From positions 1 through 54,385 of the forward strand of contig JANPBZ010000113.1 in NCBI GenBank assembly GCA_031430695.1: DNA of 54,385 nt, given 5' to 3'. Shown piece after piece: positions 1 through 10,572 of this stretch. Below the pieces are notes generated by a model, which ran no database searches, was not told where the DNA came from, and worked only from the letters and a program-made list of their open reading frames with translations. Both the position numbers and the translations under genes were made by a program. Each line of letters begins with the position of its first letter. The first letter of the stretch is position 1. The stretch comes from JAENVT01 sp031430695. Its GTDB lineage: Bacteria > Actinomycetota > Acidimicrobiia > Acidimicrobiales > Ilumatobacteraceae.

Positions 1-22
1 CACGTGAGCCGCGCTCGCGGGC

Positions 23-787
23 CTATGCCTTCAGCAGCACCTCGCTGAGGATCAGGAAGATCACCCACAGGCCGAACGCGCTGATCAGCACGTTGCGGAC
101 GCCGGGGCCGTCGTACATCAAGTTGAGGCCCTTGTTCGGCGTTGCCTTCCATGGCAGCAGGCCGAGCGCATTCACTTCCATCACGGCGATGATGATGATG
201 GTGATTGCCCAAAAGGCGCCCATCTTGCCGCTACTGAGGACCTGCCCCGCGGCGGGGCTGTGGGTAGTGAAGACCATGAAGAACAGCATGCTGACCGAGA
301 ACACCGTGTTCTGCCGCGATGCCATGAATGCCTTGCGGCCGGCTGCGGCGGCCGCCGGATCGGCCTCGCCACCCGCAACGACGTTTGCAGCGTTGGCGAG
401 CACAACCTTCTGACAGCGCCAGATCACACCCCACACGTTCAGCATCATGATGGTGCCGAGCAGCATGCCGGTGCTGATGGCGATTCCGCTGGCCCTCTTC
501 CCGAAGTCGTTGGCGAAGTAGTCCTTGGTGACGATGGTGATCAAGATGCCGGTGACGAATGTGCTGATCGCTGCCCAGCGGAACCACCACAACGCCTTGC
601 GGGCAACCTTGTCGATGGCGATGTTGCGGGCACGTGCCTCGTCGCCGTATGCGGCAAAGGCCGGAACCTGAACGAAGTTGAAGTAGTACAACAGACCGAT
701 CCAGGTGATGCCGGCCAAGATGTGCAGCCAGCGGAACCCGAACTGCCCGAGCGCTGCCCGGCTGAAGAATCCGTCTACTGCAAGCAC
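23..787 (-). CDS. urate hydroxylase (PuuD)-like membrane protein, membrane domain only
   Basis: The protein (254 residues from the chosen start) has about six membrane helices. The first carries the motif LHILAGITWIGLLYYFNF, and Trp/His-rich helix ends follow. This resembles the N-terminal membrane domain of PuuD-type urate hydroxylases (Pfam Urate_ox_N), in which the full enzyme continues into a cytochrome c domain. No CxxCH haem motif is present here, so only the membrane half exists. A GTG at 805 opens the frame, but a GTG at 787 is preferred because AGAGGT lies 8 bases upstream. The gene diverges from ettA. No purine-catabolism genes are nearby, so urate oxidation is not supported by context; a haem or quinone role is equally possible. 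Confidence 0.7.
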   Translation of the reverse strand: MLAVDGFFSRAALGQFGFRWLHILAGITWIGLLYYFNFVQVPAFAAYGDEARARNIAIDKVARKALWWFRWAAISTFVTGILITIVTKDYFANDFGKRASGIAISTGMLLGTIMMLNVWGVIWRCQKVVLANAANVVAGGEADPAAAAAGRKAFMASRQNTVFSVSMLFFMVFTTHSPAAGQVLSSGKMGAFWAITIIIIAVMEVNALGLLPWKATPNKGLNLMYDGPGVRNVLISAFGLWVIFLILSEVLLKA

Positions 788-911
788 CGTTGATACCTCT
801 TTCACTGTGACTTCACTGGGACGTTTCGTAGTAACGCTGACCTACTCGCGTGAAGGTAGCACCACAGCGGCCGCCCACCTAGTGATGGAGCGCCGTAGAT
901 TGTCCGACGCC

Positions 912-2588
<1,677 letters not shown>

Positions 2589-2604
2589 ACGGTCGGACGG
2601 TTTC

Positions 2605-2910
2605 GTGGCCACTCGACTGATCACCAGGGCGTGCATTGCAGTGTTCGTCTGCGGCATCGCCGGCCTGATCATCTCGTCGATCGCAGGCAACAACAACGGC
2701 GTGGTACTCACGATCGGCGGGGTCATCGTGCTGGCCGCAATCGTGTTGATGGCGGTCAACACCGTGACGGTGCGCGAACGGATCGACGCCTTCGACGAGG
2801 CCGCCGCCGAGCAACTCGAGGCTCAGGTCGCGCGTCTGGTGCAACAGGGTGCCGACGAGGCCGACGTCCGCACGCTGGTGCGCGAGGCACGTCGCAGCGG
2901 GCGCCGGTGA
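2605..2910 (+). CDS. small two-helix membrane protein, unknown function
   Basis: A 101-residue protein starting at GTG. Hydrophobic segments at about residues 5-25 and 31-52 form a helical hairpin with a short loop (AGNNNG). They are followed by a charged, Ala/Glu/Arg-rich tail of about 45 residues predicted to be helical and cytoplasmic. The stop overlaps the start of the cysQ-like gene by four bases (GTGA), so the two are co-translated. I do not recognise a named family; similar small membrane proteins are often found beside ettA in actinobacteria, but that is a weak recollection. Confidence 0.7.
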   Translation: MATRLITRACIAVFVCGIAGLIISSIAGNNNGVVLTIGGVIVLAAIVLMAVNTVTVRERIDAFDEAAAEQLEAQVARLVQQGADEADVRTLVREARRSGRR

Positions 2911-3674
2911 CCGGCGAGAGCGATGCACAGCTGGCTGCCAGGCTGGCCACCGAGGCCGGGCATCTGTTGGTTCAGGTCCGCGACGAACTGACGCGGGCTG
3001 GTGCACCGGCCCGGCACATCATGGACGCCGGCGACCTGGCCAGCCACCGCTTCCTCCTGCAAGCCCTCACCGAGGCCCGGCCCGACGACGCAGTCTTGTC
3101 GGAAGAGGGATTCGAGGACCCCCGGCGCTTCGAGGCAGACCGTGTTTGGATCGTCGATCCACTCGATGGCACCAGCGAGTTCGGTGAGCACGGCCGGCAC
3201 GACTGGGCAGTGCACGTCGCCCTGTGGGATGCGGATCACTTTGGCGCCGGAGCAGTCAGCATTCCTGCCCTCGACCTCACATTCTGCACCGACCCCCCGC
3301 CTGTCGTCCCGACAACCGGTCGCTCGCGGCCGAGGCTCGTCACCTCGCGCAGCCGCAATCCGTATGTGGCCGTCGTTGTGGCCAACGCCCTCGACGCCGA
3401 CGCCGTGCGACTCGGATCCGCTGGCGCCAAGGCGATGGCCATCGTCACCGGTGAGGCCGACATCTACGTGCACGACGGTGGCATGTACCAGTGGGATTCT
3501 GCTGCGCCGACCGCGGTAGCCCTCGCCGCCGGGCTGCACGTCAGCCGAATCGACGGCTCACCCATGGTGTTCAACGATCGCGACCCGTGGTTGCCGGATC
3601 TGCTGATCTGCCGACCCGAATTCGCCGAGCCGACGCTAGAAGCACTGCACCGCAGTCGTAGAATTCACCCATGA
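2907..3674 (+). CDS. cysQ: inositol-monophosphatase-family phosphatase, CysQ-like 3'(2'),5'-bisphosphate nucleotidase
   Basis: 255 residues with the metal-binding signature of the Li-sensitive phosphatase family: LSEEG (about residue 64-68, metal-ligand Glu), IVDPLDGTSEF (about 82-92, catalytic Asp-Pro-Leu-Asp-Gly-Thr), and the late Asp in YQWDSAAP (about 196). CysQ removes the 3' phosphate from PAP/PAPS in sulfate assimilation; relatives act on inositol or fructose bisphosphates, so the substrate is inferred. Both ends overlap neighbours by four bases (GTGA and ATGA), making a tight co-translated chain with the small membrane protein upstream and the unknown membrane protein downstream. Confidence 0.85.
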   Translation: MTGESDAQLAARLATEAGHLLVQVRDELTRAGAPARHIMDAGDLASHRFLLQALTEARPDDAVLSEEGFEDPRRFEADRVWIVDPLDGTSEFGEHGRHDWAVHVALWDADHFGAGAVSIPALDLTFCTDPPPVVPTTGRSRPRLVTSRSRNPYVAVVVANALDADAVRLGSAGAKAMAIVTGEADIYVHDGGMYQWDSAAPTAVALAAGLHVSRIDGSPMVFNDRDPWLPDLLICRPEFAEPTLEALHRSRRIHP

Positions 3675-5599
3675 CTCTTGCCGTGCCGGGTGACGGTGGC
3701 CTCCTCGAGCCGACATACGTCGAACGAGCTGTGCGCACGCGCGTCCCCGGCCTGGCCATCGCGGCCATGACAACGATCGGCGCAGGCATCATCCACGCCG
3801 CGGCCGCCGGCGTGCATGCCGAACACCAGAATTTGGCTCGACTCTTCATCCTCCTCGCCGTCGCCCAGGTCGGTGCCGGATTGCTGGCCATGGCACACCC
3901 GAATCGGTGGGTCGCCCTCCCGATCGTCGCCATCAACGCCACGGCGGTCGGCTTCTGGCTGGCGACACGAATTACGGGAATCTCCTGGATCGAGGGCCTC
4001 GAGGTACGCGAGGCCGCGCAGTTTGCCGATACTGCCGCCGCGCTCCTTGCTGCCGCGGCGGTTGGCTGCGCCGTGGCCGCTTCGATGATCGGCGAGCGAC
4101 AATCCGCTGCCCCACGTATTTCGTTCCCGGCGTTCGCCGTTGCAGCGCTCACCATCCCGGCAATGCTCAGCGGTGGCACCCACGTGCACAGCCATAGTGA
4201 CGCCGCTGCCAGTGGCACCGCGGTCGTCGACGAATCGCAACCGCACGCGCATGACGCCGGCAGTGCGTCGATCGCACCCGACGCTGCCGCGCCGGTGGTC
4301 GACGTGTCACAGCCGCACGGCCACGCCGAGGACGGCACGTCGGTCGCGGCTACCGCCGCCTGGCCCCGCCCGTGGGATCCGGCACAGCCGATCGACGTGT
4401 CGGGTGTGGCGGGCGTGACAGCCGAGCAAGAAGCGCGAGCGGTCAAGTTGATCGAAGACTCGTTGAACGACCTGCCGAAGTACGCCGACACGGCCGCGGC
4501 CATCGCCGACGGCTACGCCTCCATCGGCGATGCCGGCACCGGTAGCGAGCATTTCATCAAGCTTTCCCTCATCGAGGACGAAACGTTCCTTGACGCCTCA
4601 CAACCCGAGTCGCTGGTGTACACCGTGGACGGCGAATCCAGAACTCTGGCCGGCGCCATGTACATCGCCAGCGCCCGACCAACCGACGACCCAACCCTGC
4701 TCGCATTCGCCGGGCCGCTCATGCAGTGGCACAACCACGGCGACCTGTGTTGGGCAGCGGGCCCCGACGGCAAGCCCCGCGTGGTCGGCATCACCGATGC
4801 CAACGGCAAATGCGCGACAGGTGTCAACACGGGGGGCGAGAATCCGATGGTGCACGTGTGGGTCATTCCGCACCCGTGCGGAGTTTTCGCCGCACTCGAA
4901 GGTGTCGGCGCCGGCCAGGCAGCGGTCCCCGAGGAGCAACGGGTCGACATGTGCAACACAGAACACGCCGAGCACTCCGCCGCTGCGGTTCCCGCCAAGC
5001 CATACGACCCCACACAGCCGATCGATCTCGGCGGTGTCGACGGTGTCACGCCCGAGCAACAGGCTGCAGCAGAGAATCTGGTCGCCCTCAACGTCGTTCG
5101 ACTACCGCAGTGGTCCGACTACAAGGTCGCCGAGGCCGCCGGGTACCACAGCATCGGTGATGGCCTCACCGGGTACGAGCACTTCATCAAGTGGGATCTG
5201 ATCAACGACGACATCGCGCTCGATCCCGACCAGCCCGAAAGCCTCGTGTACCAGACGCAGCCGGACGGCTCGAAGACGCTGGTCAGCGCGATGTACTTCC
5301 TGCCCGATGACGTGGCGCTCACCGAGGTGCCCGACATCGGTGGAGCACTCATGCAATGGCACATCCACGACAACCTGTGTTTCACCGACGACCCGGTTGC
5401 GCCCCTGGTTCGTGGGGTGACCAACTCCGGGGGCAACTGCCCGGCGCCGTTCGTCAAGTTCCAACCGGCGCCCATGATCCATGTGTGGATCACCCCCCAC
5501 AAGTGTGGTCCGTTTGCAGCGCTGGAAGGCGTCGGAGCTGGACAGATTGCCGAGGGTGAGGCACGCTTGTGCGACGTCGCCCACGGCGCGGGCTTCTAG
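3671..5599 (+). CDS. membrane-anchored protein with His-rich linker and duplicated His/Cys domain, unknown function
   Basis: 642 residues in three parts. Residues about 25-145 contain four hydrophobic helices. Residues about 160-232 form a His-rich linker (HVHSHS, QPHAHD, QPHGHA). Two homologous domains of about 200 residues follow, starting near 234 (PWDPAQPIDVSGV) and 443 (PYDPTQPIDLGGV). Each copy repeats the same landmarks: SIGD...G.EHFIK, DPxQPESLVY, LMQWHNHGDLCW or LMQWHIHDNLCF, a lone Cys, then MVHVWVIPHPCG or MIHVWITPHKCG and FAALEGVGAGQ. The invariant WHxH..LC and HVWxxPHxCG clusters suggest an extracytoplasmic metal site. The family is unnamed to me. The ATG overlaps the cysQ-like stop by four bases. 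Confidence 0.85.
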   Translation: MTLAVPGDGGLLEPTYVERAVRTRVPGLAIAAMTTIGAGIIHAAAAGVHAEHQNLARLFILLAVAQVGAGLLAMAHPNRWVALPIVAINATAVGFWLATRITGISWIEGLEVREAAQFADTAAALLAAAAVGCAVAASMIGERQSAAPRISFPAFAVAALTIPAMLSGGTHVHSHSDAAASGTAVVDESQPHAHDAGSASIAPDAAAPVVDVSQPHGHAEDGTSVAATAAWPRPWDPAQPIDVSGVAGVTAEQEARAVKLIEDSLNDLPKYADTAAAIADGYASIGDAGTGSEHFIKLSLIEDETFLDASQPESLVYTVDGESRTLAGAMYIASARPTDDPTLLAFAGPLMQWHNHGDLCWAAGPDGKPRVVGITDANGKCATGVNTGGENPMVHVWVIPHPCGVFAALEGVGAGQAAVPEEQRVDMCNTEHAEHSAAAVPAKPYDPTQPIDLGGVDGVTPEQQAAAENLVALNVVRLPQWSDYKVAEAAGYHSIGDGLTGYEHFIKWDLINDDIALDPDQPESLVYQTQPDGSKTLVSAMYFLPDDVALTEVPDIGGALMQWHIHDNLCFTDDPVAPLVRGVTNSGGNCPAPFVKFQPAPMIHVWITPHKCGPFAALEGVGAGQIAEGEARLCDVAHGAGF

Positions 5600-5627
5600 C
5601 ACCGACCGCATCACCCACGGAGTCGAT

Positions 5628-6203
5628 ATGTCGATACCCACACAGGCCCAGCTGTACGAAGAGGTCGATCGACGGTTCGCCCTAGCGCAGCCCGATGCGC
5701 CAGCACGCCTCGATCCTGAGGACCGCGGTCACGACGCATGGGTTGCCGAGTGGCTGGCCATACGCGACGAGGTCTTGATTCAGTGGACCGACCACGTCTT
5801 CGCCGAGCATTTTCCGTATGCAGGCACGCTCGACCCGTCGAATCCCGGTCACAGCCTGATGATCGAGTACTGGCGCGACATCCAACACCAGATCTGCAAC
5901 GGCGAGGGTGGCAAGTACAACTGGGATGCAGCGCAGCCGTCGCCGCCAGAACCGTTGAGCGTGCTGTCGGTCGTACGCGACGACAACCGCGGTGGTTTTG
6001 TGCTGGTGTTCTCCCGTCCGGTTGCCGTCGACGAAGCCGGCGACTTCCTCTGGCCGGGCAGAAACGCTCTACCGGTCGGCGTCACCGTCGAGCGAGGAAC
6101 CGACAGCGCGGTGCATGTGCGAGTGACCATCGAGTCGTTGGAGACGATGCGCGAAGAAGTCGCCAAGCAGATCATCGACGAAGGTCTGTTGACCGCCGAC
6201 TGA
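5628..6203 (+). CDS. hypothetical soluble protein
   Basis: A 191-residue acidic, Trp-containing protein beginning MSIPTQAQLYEEVDRRF. It has no signal peptide or membrane segment. The N-terminal half is helical and charged and contains HDAWVAEWLAIRDEV; the C-terminal half looks like mixed alpha/beta (LSVVRDDNRGGFVLVFSRP). It starts 28 bases after the His/Cys membrane protein and probably shares its transcript. The ATG at 5628 is preferred over an earlier in-frame start because that would run back inside the upstream gene. I do not recognise the family. Confidence 0.7.
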   Translation: MSIPTQAQLYEEVDRRFALAQPDAPARLDPEDRGHDAWVAEWLAIRDEVLIQWTDHVFAEHFPYAGTLDPSNPGHSLMIEYWRDIQHQICNGEGGKYNWDAAQPSPPEPLSVLSVVRDDNRGGFVLVFSRPVAVDEAGDFLWPGRNALPVGVTVERGTDSAVHVRVTIESLETMREEVAKQIIDEGLLTAD

Positions 6204-6233
6204 CGTCGTGATCGGGGTCACTCCGCCGGGCCC

Positions 6234-7901
6234 CTACGGCACGGACAAGATGGTGACGAGCCCGGTGTTGCCGTCGACGCGGATTCTGGCCCCATCGGGG
6301 ATGTTGCGGGTAGCTCCGACCGCGGAGACCACACACGGGATACCGAGTTCGCGACTGACGATGATGGCATGGCTGAGCGCTGCACCGACATCGACGACGA
6401 CGGCGGCCGCCGGAACGAACAATGGCGTCCATGACGGATCGGTGATCGGCGCGATCAGCACGTCGCCGGGCTCCAGCGCCGATGGATCGTTGGAGTCGAG
6501 GATCACCCTCGCAATCCCCTCGGCGACGCCTGGGCAGCCGGGAAAGCCGACCACGGTGTCGCCTTCCGATACCCGGTCGACGCTGACCGCGTCGCGTCGC
6601 AGCCAGGTTTCCGGCCCGGTGGTGTGGCCCACGAACACGAAAGGCGGTTCGAGCTCTTGGAGTTGGCGATACTCGGCACGTCGGCTGCGGATTGCTTCGG
6701 TCAGCGACCGAGGGTCGGTGAACAGGGTCGGTACCTCTGCCTCGCGGACAAAGCCGAAGTCCTCGATCTCGTCGAATGCGCCACGCTCGACCATCCGCCG
6801 ACCGAGTTCGCGCATGGCCAGGCGCATCTCGTGGATCACCCGGATGTTGTTGGTCTTGGTGCGCTCCCGACCGGGTAGCCACGCAGCCGAGCATCCGATC
6901 GCCGCTGCCAGCTGACCGTGCATGGCGGGGTCGAGCTCGACCATCGACAACAACTCCGCTGAGGTCGTCGCACGCTGTTGCGAGCGGATCGCGAACTGCC
7001 GCGCCGGATCGGCCGTGTCTGGGGCTTGCCGCATGCGATCGATCGCGACGAGAGCCAAGGCAGGTTTGGTTTCCCACGAGGGCGAGCGACTCTCCCATTC
7101 GTTCGGGCCGCGACTTCCGAACTCGTGAACGAACGATTCGAAGCCTTCGGTGAACTCCGCCGATGCCGGGTCTAGTCGCGACAGTGCCCACATGGCATGG
7201 CTCGGCGCCGCCGAATCGACGTCGCCGATGCCGGAAAGGATCGGCATGACCAGGTCTGGCCGACCGATGGCCGTCGCTACCGCGGTGATCACACCGACCG
7301 GAACGGTGGCCATGTAGGTGGTGAACAGATGGTGGGCGAACATCTTTCGATGCAGCGGAAGCATCGCCTGGAACCGTCCCCACAACTGCTCGTCGCGCAA
7401 TGTCGACAGATCGGGTCGGGTGACACGCAATGCCTTGGTCTCCGCTCGATCGTCGGTGAGCTCGGTGAGGTCGTCGAGCCTCTGCTGGGCGAAGACCCAC
7501 GCGAACGTTGCCCCGATCTTCTCCGTCATGTCGGGTCGCACGTCGCCCGGCATCTCTTCGTACGGCGGGATTCCTGGTTGAGCCCCGAAGAACTGTTCAT
7601 CCATCATCTGCCATGACAGGCCCGGGGCGCGCTCGCCGAACAGCCGGATCAGAGAAGCATTGAGATAGCAGTAACCGCCGAGCACACCGAGTTGGCAGTA
7701 GTCGTCAGGCGGAAACTCGTCGGGATCGAATGCACCCATCCGCTCCCAGGCGTCGCGCCAACCAAGCTCGGCCAGGTACAACGCCGTGTCGCACGTGAGG
7801 GGCGTCACCGGATCCGGGAACACCTCGCCGACATTGGCTCGTGTGTAGATCGGGAACCGTTCGGACAGCGCAGTATCAGTGACGTAGTAACGATCGCTCA
7901 T
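6234..7901 (-). CDS. PEP-utilising-enzyme mobile (phosphohistidine swivelling) domain protein without an ATP-grasp domain
   Basis: 555 residues. The C-terminal 90 residues form the swivelling phosphohistidine domain of PEP synthase and rifampin phosphotransferase, with GAALSHAIIVSRELGIPCVV; its His (about residue 511) is the phospho-carrier position. The first 430 residues contain none of the Gly-rich or Lys/Arg/Glu ATP-grasp motifs of a PEP synthase and look like the substrate-binding segment of such enzymes (ERMGAFDPDEF, GPNEWESRSPSWE). It therefore cannot self-phosphorylate from ATP by the usual route. GGGGGGA lies just upstream of the ATG at 7901. It diverges from the UbiB-like kinase gene. 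The substrate is unknown. Confidence 0.75.
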   Translation of the reverse strand: MSDRYYVTDTALSERFPIYTRANVGEVFPDPVTPLTCDTALYLAELGWRDAWERMGAFDPDEFPPDDYCQLGVLGGYCYLNASLIRLFGERAPGLSWQMMDEQFFGAQPGIPPYEEMPGDVRPDMTEKIGATFAWVFAQQRLDDLTELTDDRAETKALRVTRPDLSTLRDEQLWGRFQAMLPLHRKMFAHHLFTTYMATVPVGVITAVATAIGRPDLVMPILSGIGDVDSAAPSHAMWALSRLDPASAEFTEGFESFVHEFGSRGPNEWESRSPSWETKPALALVAIDRMRQAPDTADPARQFAIRSQQRATTSAELLSMVELDPAMHGQLAAAIGCSAAWLPGRERTKTNNIRVIHEMRLAMRELGRRMVERGAFDEIEDFGFVREAEVPTLFTDPRSLTEAIRSRRAEYRQLQELEPPFVFVGHTTGPETWLRRDAVSVDRVSEGDTVVGFPGCPGVAEGIARVILDSNDPSALEPGDVLIAPITDPSWTPLFVPAAAVVVDVGAALSHAIIVSRELGIPCVVSAVGATRNIPDGARIRVDGNTGLVTILSVP

Positions 7902-8031
7902 TCGTCCCCCCAGACGTGTGCAGTGTTGGCGGATCGTACAACGAATCCAATGCTTGAGGCGGTGGTGCAATCCTGTGACGAAAGTTTCGGGTCGGACGAG
8001 CACCAACCGCCGCTGATGCTGCGATCATGCA

Positions 8032-9627
8032 GTGGTGACGATCGCCGACGACATGCAATGGGGCGCGTTCAGAGACGACGGGCCGTGGGTGCTCGATCGC
8101 GAGGCTCTGCAGTGGTATCCCGTCGCCAGCTTGCTTCGCCAGGCGGCCAAGGCCGGCGTGCCGGCGCTCACCCGTCCGCGACGCTTGCCTCCCGGCCTGC
8201 GAGTGATCAGCGTTGCCAGCCGCCTGGTTGGCGCGATCGGCCCATGGTGGCTGCGCAAGAAACGGCATAACTACGCAACACCGGAAGCGAGCCGCACCGA
8301 CATCTCCGGGCGACTTCGCCGCGCTGCGGAATGGCTCGGCCCGACCTACATCAAGCTCGGCCAGATCATCTCCAGTGGCGAGGGATTGTTTCCTGCAGAG
8401 CTGGTCAAGGAATTCAAGCAATGCCGTGATCAGGTGCCCGCCGAGCCGTTCGACGCCGTCCGCAAGGTCGTCGAGGAGGACCTCGGCGTACCGCTCGAGA
8501 GCATCTTTGCGGCTTTCGACCGCACACCGCTGGCCGCGGCCTCGATCGCCCAGGTGCACGCGGCAACGTTGCACACCGGAGAACACGTGGTCGTCAAAGT
8601 GCAGCGACCGAGCGTCGCCCGCCTGGTGCGCAAGGATCTGCGAGTCATGGCCTGGCTGGCGCCGCACCTCGTCGGCAGGATCCCGATCGCGTCATTGGCG
8701 AATCCCCCAGCATTGGTCGAGCTCTTTGCCGAAACGATCGTCGAAGAACTCGACTTTCGGATGGAAGCCGCCAACATGATCGATATCGCCGTGATGCTCC
8801 ACGAGCTGAAGCAGACCGGCTATGTGGTGCCCCGCCCACACTCGACACTGGTCACCCGTCGAGTGCTGGTGATGGAACGGGTCGACGGATTCAACTTCGA
8901 CGATGTTGCGGGCATGAAGGGCGCTGGTGTCGACACCGAGGCGGTGGTGCGCACGGCGATGATCGCGCTCATCGAAGGGGCGATGGTGTACGGCGTGTTC
9001 CACGGCGACCTGCACGGCGGAAATCTCTTCGTGCTCTCCGACGGCCGCACCGCATTGCTCGACTTCGGCATCGTCGGCCGATTGACCGGAGATCGACGGC
9101 TGGCGTTTCTGCGGATGATGGTCTGCGCGACGACCAACGATGTGAAGGGACAGCTGGCAGCGATGCGCGACCTCGGTGCGCTTCCCCGCGATGTTGATCT
9201 CGATCTGGTCATGCGCGATCTGCGCCTCGATCAGGCCCCAATCGATCCGACGACGCTCACCGGCGAGGAATTGGTGGCGGAAGTCCAGCGGGTTGTGAAA
9301 GCCTTGCTCGGCTACGGCGCAAAGATGCCGAAAGAACTCATGCTCTACGTTAAGAACATGGTTTTCCTCGACGGGGCAATGGCTCGACTGGCACCTGATC
9401 TCGATCTGCTCGCCGAGATCGCCAACATCTCGATGCTGTTCGCAGAGCGACATGGTGAGCAGCTCGGACGCGAGCTCGGCATCGACCAGACCACGTTGGC
9501 GCTCAACATGGATGGCGTCAAGGCCGGGTTCGGGGTCGACGCCTCGACCGAGCAGTTGACCTATCGCGAGCTGCAATCGCGTCGGACATTGATCCAGAAG
9601 CGGATGCGCGACCACGTCGGTCGCTAG
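8032..9627 (+). CDS. UbiB/AarF (ABC1) family atypical protein kinase
   Basis: 531 residues with ABC1/UbiB hallmarks: KLGQIISSGEGLFPAELVKE (about 108-127), where the KxGQ motif folds over the nucleotide pocket, the lysine strand VVKVQRPS (about 186), the catalytic-loop analogue FHGDLHGGNLF (about 323), and metal-binding LLDFGIVGRL (about 342). UbiB proteins are ATPases/kinases needed for quinone or isoprenoid-lipid handling at the membrane. No clear C-terminal hydrophobic hairpin is visible. GTG at 8032 is followed by a second GTG at 8035, and ATG at 8053 is a third option. It diverges from the PEP-mobile protein gene and is followed nine bases later by a methyltransferase gene. Confidence 0.85.
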   Translation: MVTIADDMQWGAFRDDGPWVLDREALQWYPVASLLRQAAKAGVPALTRPRRLPPGLRVISVASRLVGAIGPWWLRKKRHNYATPEASRTDISGRLRRAAEWLGPTYIKLGQIISSGEGLFPAELVKEFKQCRDQVPAEPFDAVRKVVEEDLGVPLESIFAAFDRTPLAAASIAQVHAATLHTGEHVVVKVQRPSVARLVRKDLRVMAWLAPHLVGRIPIASLANPPALVELFAETIVEELDFRMEAANMIDIAVMLHELKQTGYVVPRPHSTLVTRRVLVMERVDGFNFDDVAGMKGAGVDTEAVVRTAMIALIEGAMVYGVFHGDLHGGNLFVLSDGRTALLDFGIVGRLTGDRRLAFLRMMVCATTNDVKGQLAAMRDLGALPRDVDLDLVMRDLRLDQAPIDPTTLTGEELVAEVQRVVKALLGYGAKMPKELMLYVKNMVFLDGAMARLAPDLDLLAEIANISMLFAERHGEQLGRELGIDQTTLALNMDGVKAGFGVDASTEQLTYRELQSRRTLIQKRMRDHVGR

Positions 9628-9636
9628 CTTCACGAT

Positions 9637-10563
9637 TTGAGCCTCGACGCGAACGCCAGCCGCTTCTCCGGGTTCGCGGACCTGTACGACGCCGTCCGCC
9701 CGGTGCCCCCGGCGGAACTCGCCGAGGTCATTGCACGGTACGCAGGCGGTCGGCCCGACCTCGTCGTCGACCTCGGTAGCGGAACAGGACTGTCGAGCCG
9801 ATGGGCAGCAAGTTGGTCGAACGAGGTGATCGGTGTCGAACCAAGTGCCGACATGCGCACACGTGCGGCCGCGGTCACGAGCACTGCGCACGTGCAGTTC
9901 GTGCCGGGTTGGTCCAACGCGACAGAGTTGCCCGATGCGTGTGCCGATGTCGTGCTCGCCGTACAGGCACTGCACTGGATGGAACCGACGTCGACATTCG
10001 CCGAGGTTGCCCGTCTATTGAGGCCAGGAGGCGTCTTTGCCGCAATCGATTGCGATTGGCCTCCGTCGGTCGGCCATGCGCAGGCCGAGCAGGCCTGGCA
10101 CACTGCTCGAGCGACCATCGCCACGCACGAAAACCGACTGGCGGGCCGGTCGTCGGCCACCTCGCAGCGAACCATTTCGTCGTCACCGCAATCCGACGAC
10201 CGTTGGCCCGAGAATTGGCGGGCGCCAGAACGCGGCGACACGACAGCGTCGGTCACGATCATCGACGGTGTTCAGTACTGGCACAAAGGCGAGCACCTGG
10301 CCAGAATGGTCGACAGTCAGCGTTTCGGACACTGCATCGAGATTGCAGCTCTCGGGGAGGAGCAAGGCGATGCCGACCGATTCATTCAGTTGCTACAAAG
10401 CCAGGGCGACTACCAGGCGCTTCGACGTCATGGCCTCGATGACACAACCCTCGGAATCGACGAGTTCTCCAGCCAGGTCCACGCCGCATTGGCATCAGCG
10501 CAGCGTTCGTTCTGGTTCATCTATCGTGCCCGTATCGGCGTGCTCGACGCCGCCAGTCGCTAG
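9637..10563 (+). CDS. class I SAM-dependent methyltransferase
   Basis: 308 residues with a TTG start. Motif I VVDLGSGTGLSSRW (about 43-56), the acidic end of strand 2 in VIGVEPSADM, and motif II/III regions (CADVVLAVQALHWMEP, LLRPGGVFAAID) define a Rossmann methyltransferase of the Methyltransf_11 type, seen in ubiquinone/menaquinone-like and many small-molecule methyltransferases. Residues from about 175 onward form a variable helical cap that does not show the substrate. The gene lies between the UbiB-like gene (9 bases) and nucS (9 bases) on the same strand, so the three may be one transcript; a quinone-type substrate would fit the UbiB neighbour but is only a guess. Confidence 0.75.
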   Translation: MSLDANASRFSGFADLYDAVRPVPPAELAEVIARYAGGRPDLVVDLGSGTGLSSRWAASWSNEVIGVEPSADMRTRAAAVTSTAHVQFVPGWSNATELPDACADVVLAVQALHWMEPTSTFAEVARLLRPGGVFAAIDCDWPPSVGHAQAEQAWHTARATIATHENRLAGRSSATSQRTISSSPQSDDRWPENWRAPERGDTTASVTIIDGVQYWHKGEHLARMVDSQRFGHCIEIAALGEEQGDADRFIQLLQSQGDYQALRRHGLDDTTLGIDEFSSQVHAALASAQRSFWFIYRARIGVLDAASR

Positions 10564-10572
10564 CTTCGCGGG

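Noticed and set aside
705..911. Upstream in-frame extension of ettA.
   Set aside because: EttA proteins begin directly with the MAxEFIY segment, and the extension is antisense to the PuuD-like gene.
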